In this document: positions 9,018 through 17,995 of the stretch, piece by piece
Position numbering within the stretch: the first letter of the stretch is position 1
Layout of the letters: each line of letters starts with the position of its first letter
Assembly: GCA_002345925.1 (NCBI GenBank)
Contig: DDWM01000060.1
Span: forward strand, 1-64,000
Length of the DNA stretch: 64,000 nucleotides
DNA from: Actinobacteria bacterium UBA2286
GTDB lineage: Bacteria > Actinomycetota > Coriobacteriia > Anaerosomatales > Anaerosomataceae
Reading direction: 5' to 3'
Position numbers and translations under genes: made by a program
The notes under the pieces: generated by a model
Seen by the model: only the letters and a program-made list of their open reading frames with translations
The model's database searches: none
Told to the model about the DNA's origin: nothing

Positions 9018-10373
9018 CTACAGCTGGGGGCGAACGTCCTCATCCGCCGGGAAGGGTTCTACCGGGACCGTGAACAAGAAGCCCTGGCCGAACTCGACGT
9101 TGAGCTCGCGCAGCTTCTCAAGCTCACCCATCGTCTCGATGCCTTCAGCGATCAGCTTCACGCCAACGCGCGCCGCGAACGTCACGATGCTCTCGATGAG
9201 CTGGCTCCGCACCTCATCGGTGTCGACGCCACGCACGAGCGAGATATCGATCTTGAGCCACTCGGGGCGCACCTCGGCTAAGCACTGCAGCGAGCCGTAG
9301 CCCGCACCGGCGTCGTCGATCGCAACCGCGAAGCCAAGCGTGCGAAGATACTCGAGCGTTGAGCGGAATGCCGCGAAGTCCGTGATCGCCGTGCGCTCGG
9401 TGATCTCCAGCACGATGCTCGAAGGCGACAAGTCGCTCTCGGCAAGCAGCGAGGAGAACATCACGTCACGCAGCTCGGGGTCTGCCACGGCCTCGGGTTC
9501 GATGTTGATGAACATCAGGCGGCCAGCCGGGAGGTCACGTGCGACATTGAGTGCACGGTGGCGGCAGAGGCGCTCGAGCTTGAGCACCAGGTCGGCGTCG
9601 TAGGCGATCTTGAAGAGCTTGTCGGGGCGCTCGAACTCGCCACCTTCGGGGCCGCGGGTGAGCGCCTCGTAGCCCATCACCGAGAGATCGCTCAGCTTGA
9701 GGATCGGGTGGACCAGCGTTCGGATCGCGCCGTTGTCGATGATGTCTTGCAGTCGCGCTTTGCGCTCCTCGGCATCAGATGCCTCGCGGGAATCAGCCTG
9801 CTCCATCGCCCTGTCGAGTGCGTCGTGCACGATACGCTCAAGGCGGATCTTGGGATCGTGCCGCACAGTGGACGAACCAACATAGCAGCCGAACTTGGGG
9901 AAGATCGCTGGGTCGAGCGCCGTCTTGAGCTGCTGGCGGATGCGGTCCTCCACGCGTCGAGCCAGCTTCAGCAGGTGCTCGTTTTGCATCTGATCGCTCG
10001 TGCGCGGTGGCGCAAGCAGCACGACGAAAGCGTTGCCAGAGATCATGAGCTCAGCGACCATGTCGGAATCCCGCAGCTCGGCGCCGGTGATGCCCTCTAG
10101 CGCCGAGGCGACTTCCTTCATGACGTCGTCAAAGACTTTCCAGCCGTAGATCTCCTCGATCTTCGAGTACTTCACGACGCTCAGGCACAGAAGCGATATC
10201 TCGCCGCGCTCCTCGAGCAAGGACTCGATGCGGGGGAACAGCAAAGGCGTGGTAGGAAGCCCCGTGACCGGATCGAAGAGAAGCCGCTTGATCTCAGGGT
10301 GCGCACGAAGCGCCTCATTGAACTCAAGCCACGACTCCAGTAGGTAGCCGTGAACTTCACGTGTGTCGTACAT
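9018..10373 (-). CDS. EAL-domain protein with degenerate GGDEF domain (c-di-GMP phosphodiesterase-like)
   Basis: A cytoplasmic protein of 451 aa. Residues about 35-195 have the GGDEF fold pattern (LFDPVTGLPT at its start), but the signature is replaced by SGNAF, so cyclase activity is unlikely. Residues about 215-445 form an EAL domain with YEALTRG, IDDAGAGYGSL and IAEGIE all present, consistent with an active c-di-GMP phosphodiesterase. It begins 24 bases after the glycosidase-like gene and ends the operon that starts with the B12-binding protein. No membrane or sensory domain is seen at its N-terminus. Confidence 0.9.
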   Translation of the reverse strand: MYDTREVHGYLLESWLEFNEALRAHPEIKRLLFDPVTGLPTTPLLFPRIESLLEERGEISLLCLSVVKYSKIEEIYGWKVFDDVMKEVASALEGITGAELRDSDMVAELMISGNAFVVLLAPPRTSDQMQNEHLLKLARRVEDRIRQQLKTALDPAIFPKFGCYVGSSTVRHDPKIRLERIVHDALDRAMEQADSREASDAEERKARLQDIIDNGAIRTLVHPILKLSDLSVMGYEALTRGPEGGEFERPDKLFKIAYDADLVLKLERLCRHRALNVARDLPAGRLMFINIEPEAVADPELRDVMFSSLLAESDLSPSSIVLEITERTAITDFAAFRSTLEYLRTLGFAVAIDDAGAGYGSLQCLAEVRPEWLKIDISLVRGVDTDEVRSQLIESIVTFAARVGVKLIAEGIETMGELEKLRELNVEFGQGFLFTVPVEPFPADEDVRPQL

Positions 10374-10397
10374 TCGCCGTCGCGCCCCCAGTTCTTG

Positions 10398-12362
10398 CTA
10401 GCCGAACGTCACCCGTAGCGCCGCTACCCCATTCGGGCCAAGCGGAACACCAAACGTCTTGCCGCCGACCTCTGCCGGCGTCCCACCCCGAACGTCTTGC
10501 ACCGTGGCGACCGTACGCGGCGTTGTGAGCGTGGCGGTCATCTTCTCGGCATTGTGACTCAAGACTATCAGTATGTCGTCATCTTCACCGAGGAAGTGCG
10601 CAATCTCAACATCCGGCATGTCGCACTCGAGCATCGCACCCGCACCGGCGGAACTCGCCACGGTGCCGTATACCGTGCGCACGAGATGCCTCACCGGCGT
10701 GGGTGTTGCCCACGGATCGTTCTGTGCGATGGCGCGCTCGATCGGGGTGGCGATGAAGACCGCCTTGCCCTGACCGTACTGGTTGACCGTGAGCAGCGGG
10801 CTGCCGTTGGCATCGGTTGCGACGACCGTCGCCCCGCTCGCGGTGAGCAGCGCGTAGTGCGGCAGCTCCATTCGAGCGTCAAACGAGCGCAGATCGCCGA
10901 GCATACCCGGCTGCGCGACCCTGCACGAGAACGTCTGGCGCGGGCCGCTATCGCCGAGGAACTCGACGCCAAAGATCTCTCTGAGCGCCGGGTCAACGTC
11001 CCCGCCACCATACGAGAGCACAACCGAGCCGCCACCCTGGACGAACGCACCCAGATCCGCCCACATCGCAGCGGTGAGCGCTGCGGGCGACGGGAGGTAG
11101 AGCGCATGGTACGCACCAAGCGTCTCGCCCTCGCGCACGACGGCAACCGGCACATGCGCTTCCTTGGCGGCGATGTACGCCTGCAGGCAGGCGCGCGGGT
11201 CGTAGAGCCCGGCGAGCGATGGCAGCGGTTCGTAGCGCTCGGCGGGGATAACGACCGCCGCGCGCTCGGGTGCAAGCGCGTAGCGCCGGGGGTCAAGCCG
11301 CGCCGCGACAGCCGCGAAGCGCTTCACCTCGGCAAGTGCCGGTTTGGGCGTGCCGGTAACGTCGACGACGCCAACGAGCACCTCAAATGGGTCGCGGAAG
11401 TACGGCTCGCGCTTCTCGGTCTCCAAGTCGCGCCAGCGCCGGAGCATCGCGCCACTTGCGCGGTTCATAAGCGCCGAGTAGAGCGCAGTGCGCACGTAGG
11501 CAGCTTCTTCAGCCGCCGAGAAGTCGAGTGCGTGCACGCCGATGCCGTCGACGACCACGGGCAGGTCGCGAAGCGCGGCACGCAGCAGGAACGAGTCGGT
11601 ATACGTCGCCGGCCCGGAGGTGACGGGTCCCTCGGCGATATAGGCACGATACGGCGCGGTGAGGTGGCTCCACGCCTTCTCACACAGGTCGATCGCACCA
11701 CGCGGGTCCACGCCTGTTTCGCGCAGAAGCGTCTCCGGATCCACGCCGAGGAGTACCGGTCGGTCAGGATCGACCTCCCGCACGGCTTCCCGGAGCTCGG
11801 TCACCCACTTCTCGAGCGCGGCCTCAGTCTCGAATCCCGAGCAGAATGCCTCATTGCCGAGGTCCCACGCCTTGATGGCGGGCTCGGCACGATAGCGGTT
11901 CACGATGCGCTGCACGAGCGAGATCTCGCGCTGGATGAGGTAATCATCGGTGCGTGCATCCCGGCGCTTGCCCCACGGCACTTCGTTCATCTCGGCGAGA
12001 CGGTCGTCGGCGAAGAAGCACACGATGAGCTTGAGGTCGTGTGTGCGGGCGGCCTCCATGATGCGCTCGAGGCGTCCGATGGCCTCCTCGTCGTACTGCC
12101 CCACCTGCGGCTCAAGGGCACGCCACGACACGAAGACGCGCACGTCGCTGATGCGCGCGGCCGCCATCGCGGCGAAGTCTGCGGCAACATCGCGGTCGTA
12201 CCAGTCGCTCCAGGAGCGGCGCTCTTCATCAAGCGGGTAATAGTCCACGCCAACCGGGAAATCAGGGTTGCGCATGGGCACTTTCTCGGCCGGCTTTGCG
12301 GCGCCCGTCTGCTGCTTAGCGGGCTTCTTGGCGGACTTCTTCTGCGGCTTCTTGGTGGCCAT
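10398..12362 (-). CDS. GH42-like glycoside hydrolase (beta-galactosidase family fold)
   Basis: A protein of 654 aa. After a Lys/Ala-rich N-terminal tail of about 28 residues comes a TIM-barrel region starting at VGVDYYPLDEERR with the acid/base motif DLGNEAF at about residue 171. A second region with a Rossmann-like trimerisation fold follows (VVLSYGGGDVD), then a C-terminal beta domain. This order resembles family GH42/GHA enzymes that cut beta-galactosides or related sugars. The ATG at 12362 overlaps the stop codon of the preceding TPR gene and is preceded by GGGAGG. There is no signal peptide, so a cytoplasmic enzyme is expected. The true substrate is unknown. Confidence 0.75.
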   Translation of the reverse strand: MATKKPQKKSAKKPAKQQTGAAKPAEKVPMRNPDFPVGVDYYPLDEERRSWSDWYDRDVAADFAAMAAARISDVRVFVSWRALEPQVGQYDEEAIGRLERIMEAARTHDLKLIVCFFADDRLAEMNEVPWGKRRDARTDDYLIQREISLVQRIVNRYRAEPAIKAWDLGNEAFCSGFETEAALEKWVTELREAVREVDPDRPVLLGVDPETLLRETGVDPRGAIDLCEKAWSHLTAPYRAYIAEGPVTSGPATYTDSFLLRAALRDLPVVVDGIGVHALDFSAAEEAAYVRTALYSALMNRASGAMLRRWRDLETEKREPYFRDPFEVLVGVVDVTGTPKPALAEVKRFAAVAARLDPRRYALAPERAAVVIPAERYEPLPSLAGLYDPRACLQAYIAAKEAHVPVAVVREGETLGAYHALYLPSPAALTAAMWADLGAFVQGGGSVVLSYGGGDVDPALREIFGVEFLGDSGPRQTFSCRVAQPGMLGDLRSFDARMELPHYALLTASGATVVATDANGSPLLTVNQYGQGKAVFIATPIERAIAQNDPWATPTPVRHLVRTVYGTVASSAGAGAMLECDMPDVEIAHFLGEDDDILIVLSHNAEKMTATLTTPRTVATVQDVRGGTPAEVGGKTFGVPLGPNGVAALRVTFG

Positions 12363-13528
12363 CACGCATCACCTCCCTCGGCGTAGGCGTCGTACATGCG
12401 CCAGAAGTTGCCCTGGCGACGGGTGTCGTAGTAGGCGGCGCGGCGCATTTCCCACTGCGCCTCAGCGTATCCGCCCTCGGTGAGGCGCACGGCGGCCAGC
12501 CCGAAACGGGCCCGCACGCATGCCGGGTCCAGTCGCACGGCGGCGCGGTACGCCTGCCGGGCCTGCCCGTACCGCTGCAGGCCGAGGAGTGACTCGGCAA
12601 GCAGCACGTGGGTGAGCGAGTGCTGCGGGGCGGCCTTGGCAAGCGCGATGAAGACGCGTGCCGAGTGCTTGGAGAGCCCCGCGAATCGGCTGTAGACGAC
12701 GCCGAGGGTGTATAGCGCGGTCGGCAGATCCGCCGAGAAGGTCAGCGCACGCAGTGCGCACGCCATCGCCTCGTTGGAGGCCTCCTGCTTAAGGTACGCG
12801 TACGCGGCGAGCGCAAGCGCGTCTGCGTCGGCGGGGTCCTCGTCGAGCACGAGCCGCACAAGATCGCTCGCGCCGAAGAAGTCCTCGCCGCGCAGGAGCA
12901 TGCCCGCTGCGAACAGACGCGCATCACGCTCCGGCTTGATCGTGGCGATATCGAACTCGATCTGCTCAGCAGGCAAGCCGAGAAGCGCGAAGAAGAGCTC
13001 ATCTTGGCTGGGGTCGAGCTCGCCCGCGCGACGGATCGTTGGCAGCGCGGTCGACATCCCCTCGTGCTTGAGCGCGGCGATCGCGAGGTTGTAGTGCGCG
13101 CGCGCCTCTTTGGGGTCGAGCTCAAGCGCGCGCTTCCAGCTGTCGACGGCCTCCTCTTCGAAGGCTGCTGCGGCAAATGCTTCGCCGAGCTGGACGTGCG
13201 CGATCACAAGGTCGGGCACGACCTCGGCAAGTTCATGCCACACGAGCACCGATTGGTCCCACATGCCGCCGCGCCGATCGTACGCAAGGCCGAGCGCGAG
13301 GTACGCGGGGCTGCAATCGGGGTCTAGCTCGATCGCCTGCGTTGAGGCTGTGATCGCTTCATCGTAGAAGTCGCCCTCAAGCATCAGATGGCCGAGGAGC
13401 GCGTGCACGAACGGGTCGCGGTCGTTGATCGCGAGCGCCTCGTAGCATGAGGCAACGGCAGCTGGCAGCTGGCCGCGCCGCGCTAGGTCCTCGGCGATAA
13501 GGAGTTGCGACGAGCGCACGGGACTCAC
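12362..13528 (-). CDS. tetratricopeptide-repeat protein
   Basis: A 388-aa protein composed almost wholly of TPR-like helix pairs, with repeated patterns such as DPKEARAHYNLAIAALKHEG and DPACVRARFGLAAVRL at 34-residue spacing. No catalytic domain or membrane segment is visible. Its GTG start overlaps the end of the B12-binding gene and its stop overlaps the start of the glycosidase-like gene, so it is translationally coupled on both sides. It is probably a protein-interaction scaffold; the partner is unknown. Confidence 0.85.
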   Translation of the reverse strand: MSPVRSSQLLIAEDLARRGQLPAAVASCYEALAINDRDPFVHALLGHLMLEGDFYDEAITASTQAIELDPDCSPAYLALGLAYDRRGGMWDQSVLVWHELAEVVPDLVIAHVQLGEAFAAAAFEEEAVDSWKRALELDPKEARAHYNLAIAALKHEGMSTALPTIRRAGELDPSQDELFFALLGLPAEQIEFDIATIKPERDARLFAAGMLLRGEDFFGASDLVRLVLDEDPADADALALAAYAYLKQEASNEAMACALRALTFSADLPTALYTLGVVYSRFAGLSKHSARVFIALAKAAPQHSLTHVLLAESLLGLQRYGQARQAYRAAVRLDPACVRARFGLAAVRLTEGGYAEAQWEMRRAAYYDTRRQGNFWRMYDAYAEGGDA

Positions 13529-14184
13529 GAAGCCCCACCGCCGAGCAGGTCTTCGCGCACGCGGCCGAGGAGCTTGAGTGCACTCTCGGCGCTGGCGATG
13601 ACGCCGTTGGCGCCCACAGAGCGTGCGAGTTTCGGGTCTGCCGCGAACGGACCGCCCGCCACAAGCACCACGACGTCGTCGCGGTTCTCGGCGGTGAGCA
13701 AGTCGCGGACGCCGGCAACAGCTCGGGCTGTCGCAAGTATCTCGGCAAAGACGATGACGACGCGCGCGCCGGTCTCTTCAAGCCGCTCCAGGAAGTCAGC
13801 AGCGCGAACACCAACACCGAGGTCGTTCACGCGGTAGCCGGCCTCTTTGAGCGCCGAGGCGACGATGTCTTTCATGATGCCGTGACGATCGCGATGGATC
13901 GAGCCCATGATGACCGTCACGCCGGTATCGGGACGCGTGACGGGCGGCATGACGAAGCTACCGATCTGCTCGGCCACCACGGACGCCTGCGTGAAGACGA
14001 TCTCGTCGATGCTGCCCTCGGCCCATGCTCCGCCGAGAAGCGACATCGCGGGAACGTAGAGCGAGTCGAAGAGTTGCGTCTGCGGCACGCCGGACGCGCG
14101 AACGCGCTCGACCACCTGGATAGCCTTGGCGGGGTCCTGGCTGACGAACGCCTCATAGAGGTGGGTCGCTTCTTCGCTCGCCAC
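13525..14184 (-). CDS. cobalamin-binding-fold protein (corrinoid/regulator type)
   Basis: A protein of 219 aa with a four-helix cap (about 5-85) followed by a B12-binding Rossmann domain, as in corrinoid proteins of methyltransferases and B12-dependent regulators. The start GTG at 14184 is chosen over 14262 because GGAGGGAGGG precedes it at good spacing. The DxHxxG signature reads DRHGIM, so the His that ligates cobalt is kept but the following Gly is replaced. The later GGP motif (VAGGPFA) is present. It begins an operon with a TPR protein, a glycosidase-like enzyme and an EAL protein, an unusual setting for a methyl-transfer corrinoid protein; a sensory role is possible. Confidence 0.82.
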   Translation of the reverse strand: MASEEATHLYEAFVSQDPAKAIQVVERVRASGVPQTQLFDSLYVPAMSLLGGAWAEGSIDEIVFTQASVVAEQIGSFVMPPVTRPDTGVTVIMGSIHRDRHGIMKDIVASALKEAGYRVNDLGVGVRAADFLERLEETGARVVIVFAEILATARAVAGVRDLLTAENRDDVVVLVAGGPFAADPKLARSVGANGVIASAESALKLLGRVREDLLGGGAS

Positions 14185-14299
14185 GCGTTCGCCCTCCCTC
14201 CAACGCAATCGTTCATGCACATCAAGTATCGCAGACCTGAGGTCTGCATAGCCACGCAACATCGCCGGTCAAAGCACACCGGAGTCGCGATTCATCTGT

Positions 14300-14386
14300 T
14301 GGTAGCGGCGGTGGGAGTCGAACCCACATAGCCTTTCGGCTAGAGGCTTTTAAGGCCCCCTCCTGTGCCAATTCGGATACGCCGCC
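14300..14386 (-). tRNA. tRNA-Leu (anticodon UAA)
   Basis: Read on the minus strand the sequence folds as a class II tRNA. The acceptor arm is GGCGGCG paired with CGCCGCT, the anticodon loop CTTAAAA has TAA at positions 34-36, a long variable arm (TAGCCGAAAGGCTA) is present, and the T-arm is GTGGG-TTCGACT-CCCAC. The discriminator A is followed by an encoded CCA (14302-14300). Confidence 0.95.
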
Positions 14387-15337
14387 TTATAGGGTGCCGA
14401 TAAGCTCTCCACCGGTGAGACCGGCACGGTCGAGCACCATCCCGTAGAGGATATCCTGCTCACTCACAAGCGTCGAATCCAGACCCGCCAATGCGAGCAC
14501 GGTTTCAAGGATAAGTGCGCCTGCCACGATCACGCCTGCACGCGCCGGTTCAAGCCCGGTCACCGCGCGCCTGCTCTCAAGCGTCATAGTCGCCAGCATC
14601 TCGCGCATATCGGCAAGAGCATGTGCGCCGAGAACATAACCATGCACCCGGCTGGCGTCGTACTCTTCAAGCTCGAGGTCGATGGCGGCCAGGCTCGTCG
14701 CGGTTCCGGCCACAGCTACGAGCTCGCGCGGACGCGAGCGCAGCGCCGCAAAATACGGCCTGAGCTCCTCGGTGATGAACGCATTGGCGGCATCGAGTTC
14801 ATGCCGCGCGGGAGGATCCCCGTGCAAGTAGAGCTCGGTCACGCGCTTGGCGCCGATGTCGATAGAGCGCGCCGCCTCGATGTCGATTTCGCCGTCTTCG
14901 TCGACGTCACCAACCACGAGTTCGGTCGATCCCCCGCCGATATCAACGACCAAGATGCCCTCGCCGTCTCGGCCATACGTCGCGCCGAGAAATGACAGCT
15001 GCGCCTCGGTCGTTCCGGCGATGATCTGCGGGCGCATCCCTGCGGCTTCAAGCGCGTCGAGGAACTCCCCTGAGTTGCCGGCGTCGCGCGATGCGCTCGT
15101 GGCCACCCCGAAGATGTCGGTCGCACCAAGGGCGCGCGCCTCGGCAACAAAGGAGCGTACCGCCTCGGCAACACGCTCGATCGCCTCGCGCGAAAGTAGC
15201 CCGGTACCCGTCCAGCCGTCGCCAAGGTGCGTGATGACAGAGCGCCTGGAGAGCTCGCGCACGCCGTCGGGGCCGGCGTCGGCAACAAGCAGCCGGGTCG
15301 TCACGGTTCCGATGTCGATAGCGGCATAACGGGTCAT
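14387..15337 (-). CDS. Ppx/GppA-family exopolyphosphatase
   Basis: A protein of 316 aa from the actin-like ATPase superfamily that hydrolyses polyphosphate or pppGpp. The phosphate-1 motif AAIDIGTVTTRLLV is at the N-terminus and the second, VVDIGGGSTELVVGD, at about residue 130. The start at 15337 is chosen because it places AAIDIG at the usual position; a longer frame to 15415 would run back into DUF501. It is the short one-domain form common in actinobacteria. It follows ftsB and DUF501 with overlap, a conserved cluster in the phylum. Confidence 0.93.
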   Translation of the reverse strand: MTRYAAIDIGTVTTRLLVADAGPDGVRELSRRSVITHLGDGWTGTGLLSREAIERVAEAVRSFVAEARALGATDIFGVATSASRDAGNSGEFLDALEAAGMRPQIIAGTTEAQLSFLGATYGRDGEGILVVDIGGGSTELVVGDVDEDGEIDIEAARSIDIGAKRVTELYLHGDPPARHELDAANAFITEELRPYFAALRSRPRELVAVAGTATSLAAIDLELEEYDASRVHGYVLGAHALADMREMLATMTLESRRAVTGLEPARAGVIVAGALILETVLALAGLDSTLVSEQDILYGMVLDRAGLTGGELIGTL

Positions 15338-15338
15338 A

Positions 15339-15839
15339 TCACTCACTGATCGGTGCTCCCTTCGAGCAACGCTGGTCTTCACATTCATTGGCAATGCTGC
15401 CGAGAATAGCCTCACCTATTGGGTCACTCATACCCGCAAGAGCCGCCGCGACGTGCGCGTGCAGGCATTTGGTGCCGAGAGGATCGCGCTGCCCGGCGAT
15501 TCCAACGCTCGCGCACGCGTCCTCGCCGCCGCTCTCGATCGCCCTTGCCGAGCGGTACGCGGCGTCCGCCTCGCGCATTCGCTCTGCGAGCACGGGATCA
15601 TTCGCAAGCCGCGTCGCCCAAACCTCCACGTGGCCTGCCGACTCAAGATGCCCGACGGCCTCGGTGAGGTACGGGCATGTGAGCCACAGCAGTGTGGGGA
15701 ACGGCTCGCCTGTAGGTAGCAGCGATGGCGTCGCGATCACCGTCGGGAAACCGTAGCTGCATCGGGCGGCAACGCGCCAGATTCCTCTCGGCGGACGGCC
15801 GAGCTGGAAGCGTACGACGTTTGCGTCTGAGGGGGTCAC
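15339..15839 (-). CDS. DUF501 domain protein
   Basis: A 166-aa protein matching the actinobacterial DUF501 family: QLGRPPRGIWRVAARCSYGFP near the N-terminus, a TLLWLTCPYL block, and a Cys-containing C-terminal half with GTKCLHAHVA. The Cys residues may bind metal. It starts with a GTG that overlaps the stop of the FtsB-like gene and ends just before ppx. Function is unknown; the genomic order is conserved in many actinobacteria. Confidence 0.9.
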   Translation of the reverse strand: MTPSDANVVRFQLGRPPRGIWRVAARCSYGFPTVIATPSLLPTGEPFPTLLWLTCPYLTEAVGHLESAGHVEVWATRLANDPVLAERMREADAAYRSARAIESGGEDACASVGIAGQRDPLGTKCLHAHVAAALAGMSDPIGEAILGSIANECEDQRCSKGAPISE

Positions 15840-16402
15840 CGGAAGCCGAAGACTGCGTCGAGGACCTTCGTCCAGACCGTGGCCTCCGAGGCCGTGACAC
15901 TGCGGGTCTGCGCCCCAACCTCGGGAGCGGGCGCGCGCGTGGTCTGGCCGTCGGTGACGACGTAGACCTGCTCGCCCTCTTTCACCAGTCCGAGGTTCTC
16001 GCGCGCGGCCTCCTCAACGCCTTCAGGCGTCTTGAGGCGATCGACCTGCGCTCGTAGCGTCTCGTTTCGGTCCTTCAGACCGGCGAGCTCCTGCTCGAGA
16101 GTGGTCTTCTCGCGGGTCTGCTGATACTGCAGCCGCAGCACGGGATACAGCGTCCATGCAGCCAGCACAAGTGTGCCGATAAGGATGACGGTAAGCGCAC
16201 GATGATCTGCGCGGGGACGGCGTGCCGTGGTGCGAGCGGTCGGCTTGCGCTTGGTGGCGGTGGGCTTGCGCTTGGCAGGCGCGGCGCTCTTTCGGGGTAC
16301 GGGCGTACGCTGGGACGCTCGCGCCGGAGCCTTCCTCGTTGTCGAGGAACTCCGTCGAGCGCCCGCTTTGGCCCCATTCTGCGTCTTTCGCGCTGTTGTC
16401 AT
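15836..16402 (-). CDS. FtsB/DivIC-like septum formation initiator
   Basis: A bitopic division protein of 188 aa. The first 65 residues are a very basic Lys/Arg/Ala/Pro-rich cytoplasmic tail. One membrane helix follows (about 70-90, ALTVILIGTLVLAAW), then a short coiled coil (about 95-125, EKTTLEQELAGLKDRNETL) and the family motif PEGVEEAARENLGLVKEGE. It is expected to act in the FtsL/FtsQ-type divisome complex. It is first in the cluster with DUF501 and ppx. Confidence 0.92.
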   Translation of the reverse strand: MTTARKTQNGAKAGARRSSSTTRKAPARASQRTPVPRKSAAPAKRKPTATKRKPTARTTARRPRADHRALTVILIGTLVLAAWTLYPVLRLQYQQTREKTTLEQELAGLKDRNETLRAQVDRLKTPEGVEEAARENLGLVKEGEQVYVVTDGQTTRAPAPEVGAQTRSVTASEATVWTKVLDAVFGFR

Positions 16403-16537
16403 CGTTCCAACTTCTTACTGCGTGAAGGCACAAGCGGTACATCAAGAACGTGCGATCGCACGCCTCTCGGCATAATAGCACGAATCGGCGGGTGTGTAGA
16501 TTAAGGGTCAAGTGGAGGGTGAGGCCGTTCTGGCTGC

Positions 16538-17938
16538 TTAGACGCGAGTGACCTGAATCAGGTTCGTGGTGCCCGGAACGCCAACGGAAACGCCTCCTGT
16601 GAGCGCCACCATCTGCCCCTGAACCGCGTATCCCGCTTCCCTTACCGCTGCTACAGAGTGTGCCAGCATCTCATCGATCGTGTCGTGGTGAGCGACGACA
16701 AGCGCGGTCACACCCCATACGATCGCGAGCCGCCTGGCCACGGTGACCTCCGGTGTGACTGCTACGATCGGCGTACGCGGTCGATGAGCCGCAACTGCAA
16801 AGGCCGTGGCACCCGACTGCGTGGCGGTGACGATAGCCGCCAGCTCAAGGTCGCACGCAAGCTCGGTGACCGCTGCGCTGACTGCCCGGGTGACATCGGC
16901 CCGGCCACCATGAGCGGGGGCAACGTCCGGCCGCTCCGAGAGCGATTCCTCGGCAACAGTGGCTATGCGCGCCATCGTGGCGACTGCGGCAACCGGATGC
17001 GCTCCAACAGCGGTCTCTCCGGAGAGCATGACCGCATCCACTGCATCGAAGATGGCGTTGGCCACATCGGACGCTTCAGCGCGTGTCGGACGCGCGGCCG
17101 TCGTCATCGACTCGAGCATCTGGGTCGCGATGATGACCGGGCGGCCCGCTGCACGACATGCGGCAACAATACGCCGCTGCACGACCGGGACCTGCTCGGC
17201 AGCGGTCTCAACGCCGAGGTCGCCGCGCGCCACCATCACCGCGTCGGCTGCAGCCACGATCTCGTCCATGGCGGCCACTGCTTCGTGCTTCTCGATCTTC
17301 GCGATGATGGGTATGCGGCGCTCGCCCATGAGCTCCCGGAGACGCAGAACGTCATCGGCAGAGCGCACGAACGACTGCGCGATCAAGTCCACGCCGGCTT
17401 CCATCCCCCACGCAAGGTCCTCGCGGTCTTTCTCGGTGATGGCGTCGATGGCCAGCCGCACGCCGGGCACGTTCACGCCCTTGTGGCTGGTCAGTAGCCC
17501 GCCGATAACGACCTCGGTCAGGAGCGTATCATCGCGCCGCCCAACCACGCGGAGCTCTATGCGACCGTCGTCGAGGAGCACGCGGGCGCCATCGGGCACA
17601 TCGATCGTCAGACCTTCGTACGTGACGCACACGCGACGTGCGTCGCCGATGCACTCGCCCGAGACAAGCTCGAAACGATCGCCAGCGCTGAGCAGGGTGT
17701 CATGCGAGACGACTCCAACGCGCAGCTTCGGACCGCCCAGATCGAGCATGACGGCGACGTGCTTGCCGGCTTCCTCGGCCACCGTGCGCACGGTTGCAAG
17801 GCGCTTGATGAGGTCCTCGCGCGAGGTATGAGACGAGTTCAGACGTACGACCGAGAGTCCGGCGTCGATGAGCGCACGCAACGTCTCAGGCGAGTCGCTG
17901 GCGGGACCGATGGTTGCGACGATCTTGGTTCGCGGCAT
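16538..17938 (-). CDS. pyk: pyruvate kinase
   Basis: The enzyme transfers phosphate from phosphoenolpyruvate to ADP in the last step of glycolysis. The 466-aa protein contains the N-terminal TKIVATIGPASDS segment, SVVRLNSSH, a B domain, the active-site block PIIAKIEKHEA with its catalytic Lys, and VMVARGDLGVE. It has the standard length and no C-terminal PEP-utiliser extension. The ATG is preceded by AAGGAGG. It appears to be monocistronic between the FtsB-like gene and the dihydrouridine synthase. Confidence 0.97.
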   Translation of the reverse strand: MPRTKIVATIGPASDSPETLRALIDAGLSVVRLNSSHTSREDLIKRLATVRTVAEEAGKHVAVMLDLGGPKLRVGVVSHDTLLSAGDRFELVSGECIGDARRVCVTYEGLTIDVPDGARVLLDDGRIELRVVGRRDDTLLTEVVIGGLLTSHKGVNVPGVRLAIDAITEKDREDLAWGMEAGVDLIAQSFVRSADDVLRLRELMGERRIPIIAKIEKHEAVAAMDEIVAAADAVMVARGDLGVETAAEQVPVVQRRIVAACRAAGRPVIIATQMLESMTTAARPTRAEASDVANAIFDAVDAVMLSGETAVGAHPVAAVATMARIATVAEESLSERPDVAPAHGGRADVTRAVSAAVTELACDLELAAIVTATQSGATAFAVAAHRPRTPIVAVTPEVTVARRLAIVWGVTALVVAHHDTIDEMLAHSVAAVREAGYAVQGQMVALTGGVSVGVPGTTNLIQVTRV

Positions 17939-17995
17939 AAGAGAGCCTCCTTAAGGCATCACAGTTGATGCTACCCGAACGAGGCCGATGCGTCC

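Noticed and set aside
8633..9043. A 136-codon minus-strand frame overlapping the selD start
   Set aside because: It is out of frame with SelD, rich in Arg and Ser, and explained by the selD coding sequence read with its UGA codon.
10497..12386. A 629-codon open frame on the plus strand opposite the glycosidase gene
   Set aside because: It is a GC-rich antisense shadow: the minus-strand frame has clear protein motifs, operon overlaps and ribosome binding sites, while this one has none.
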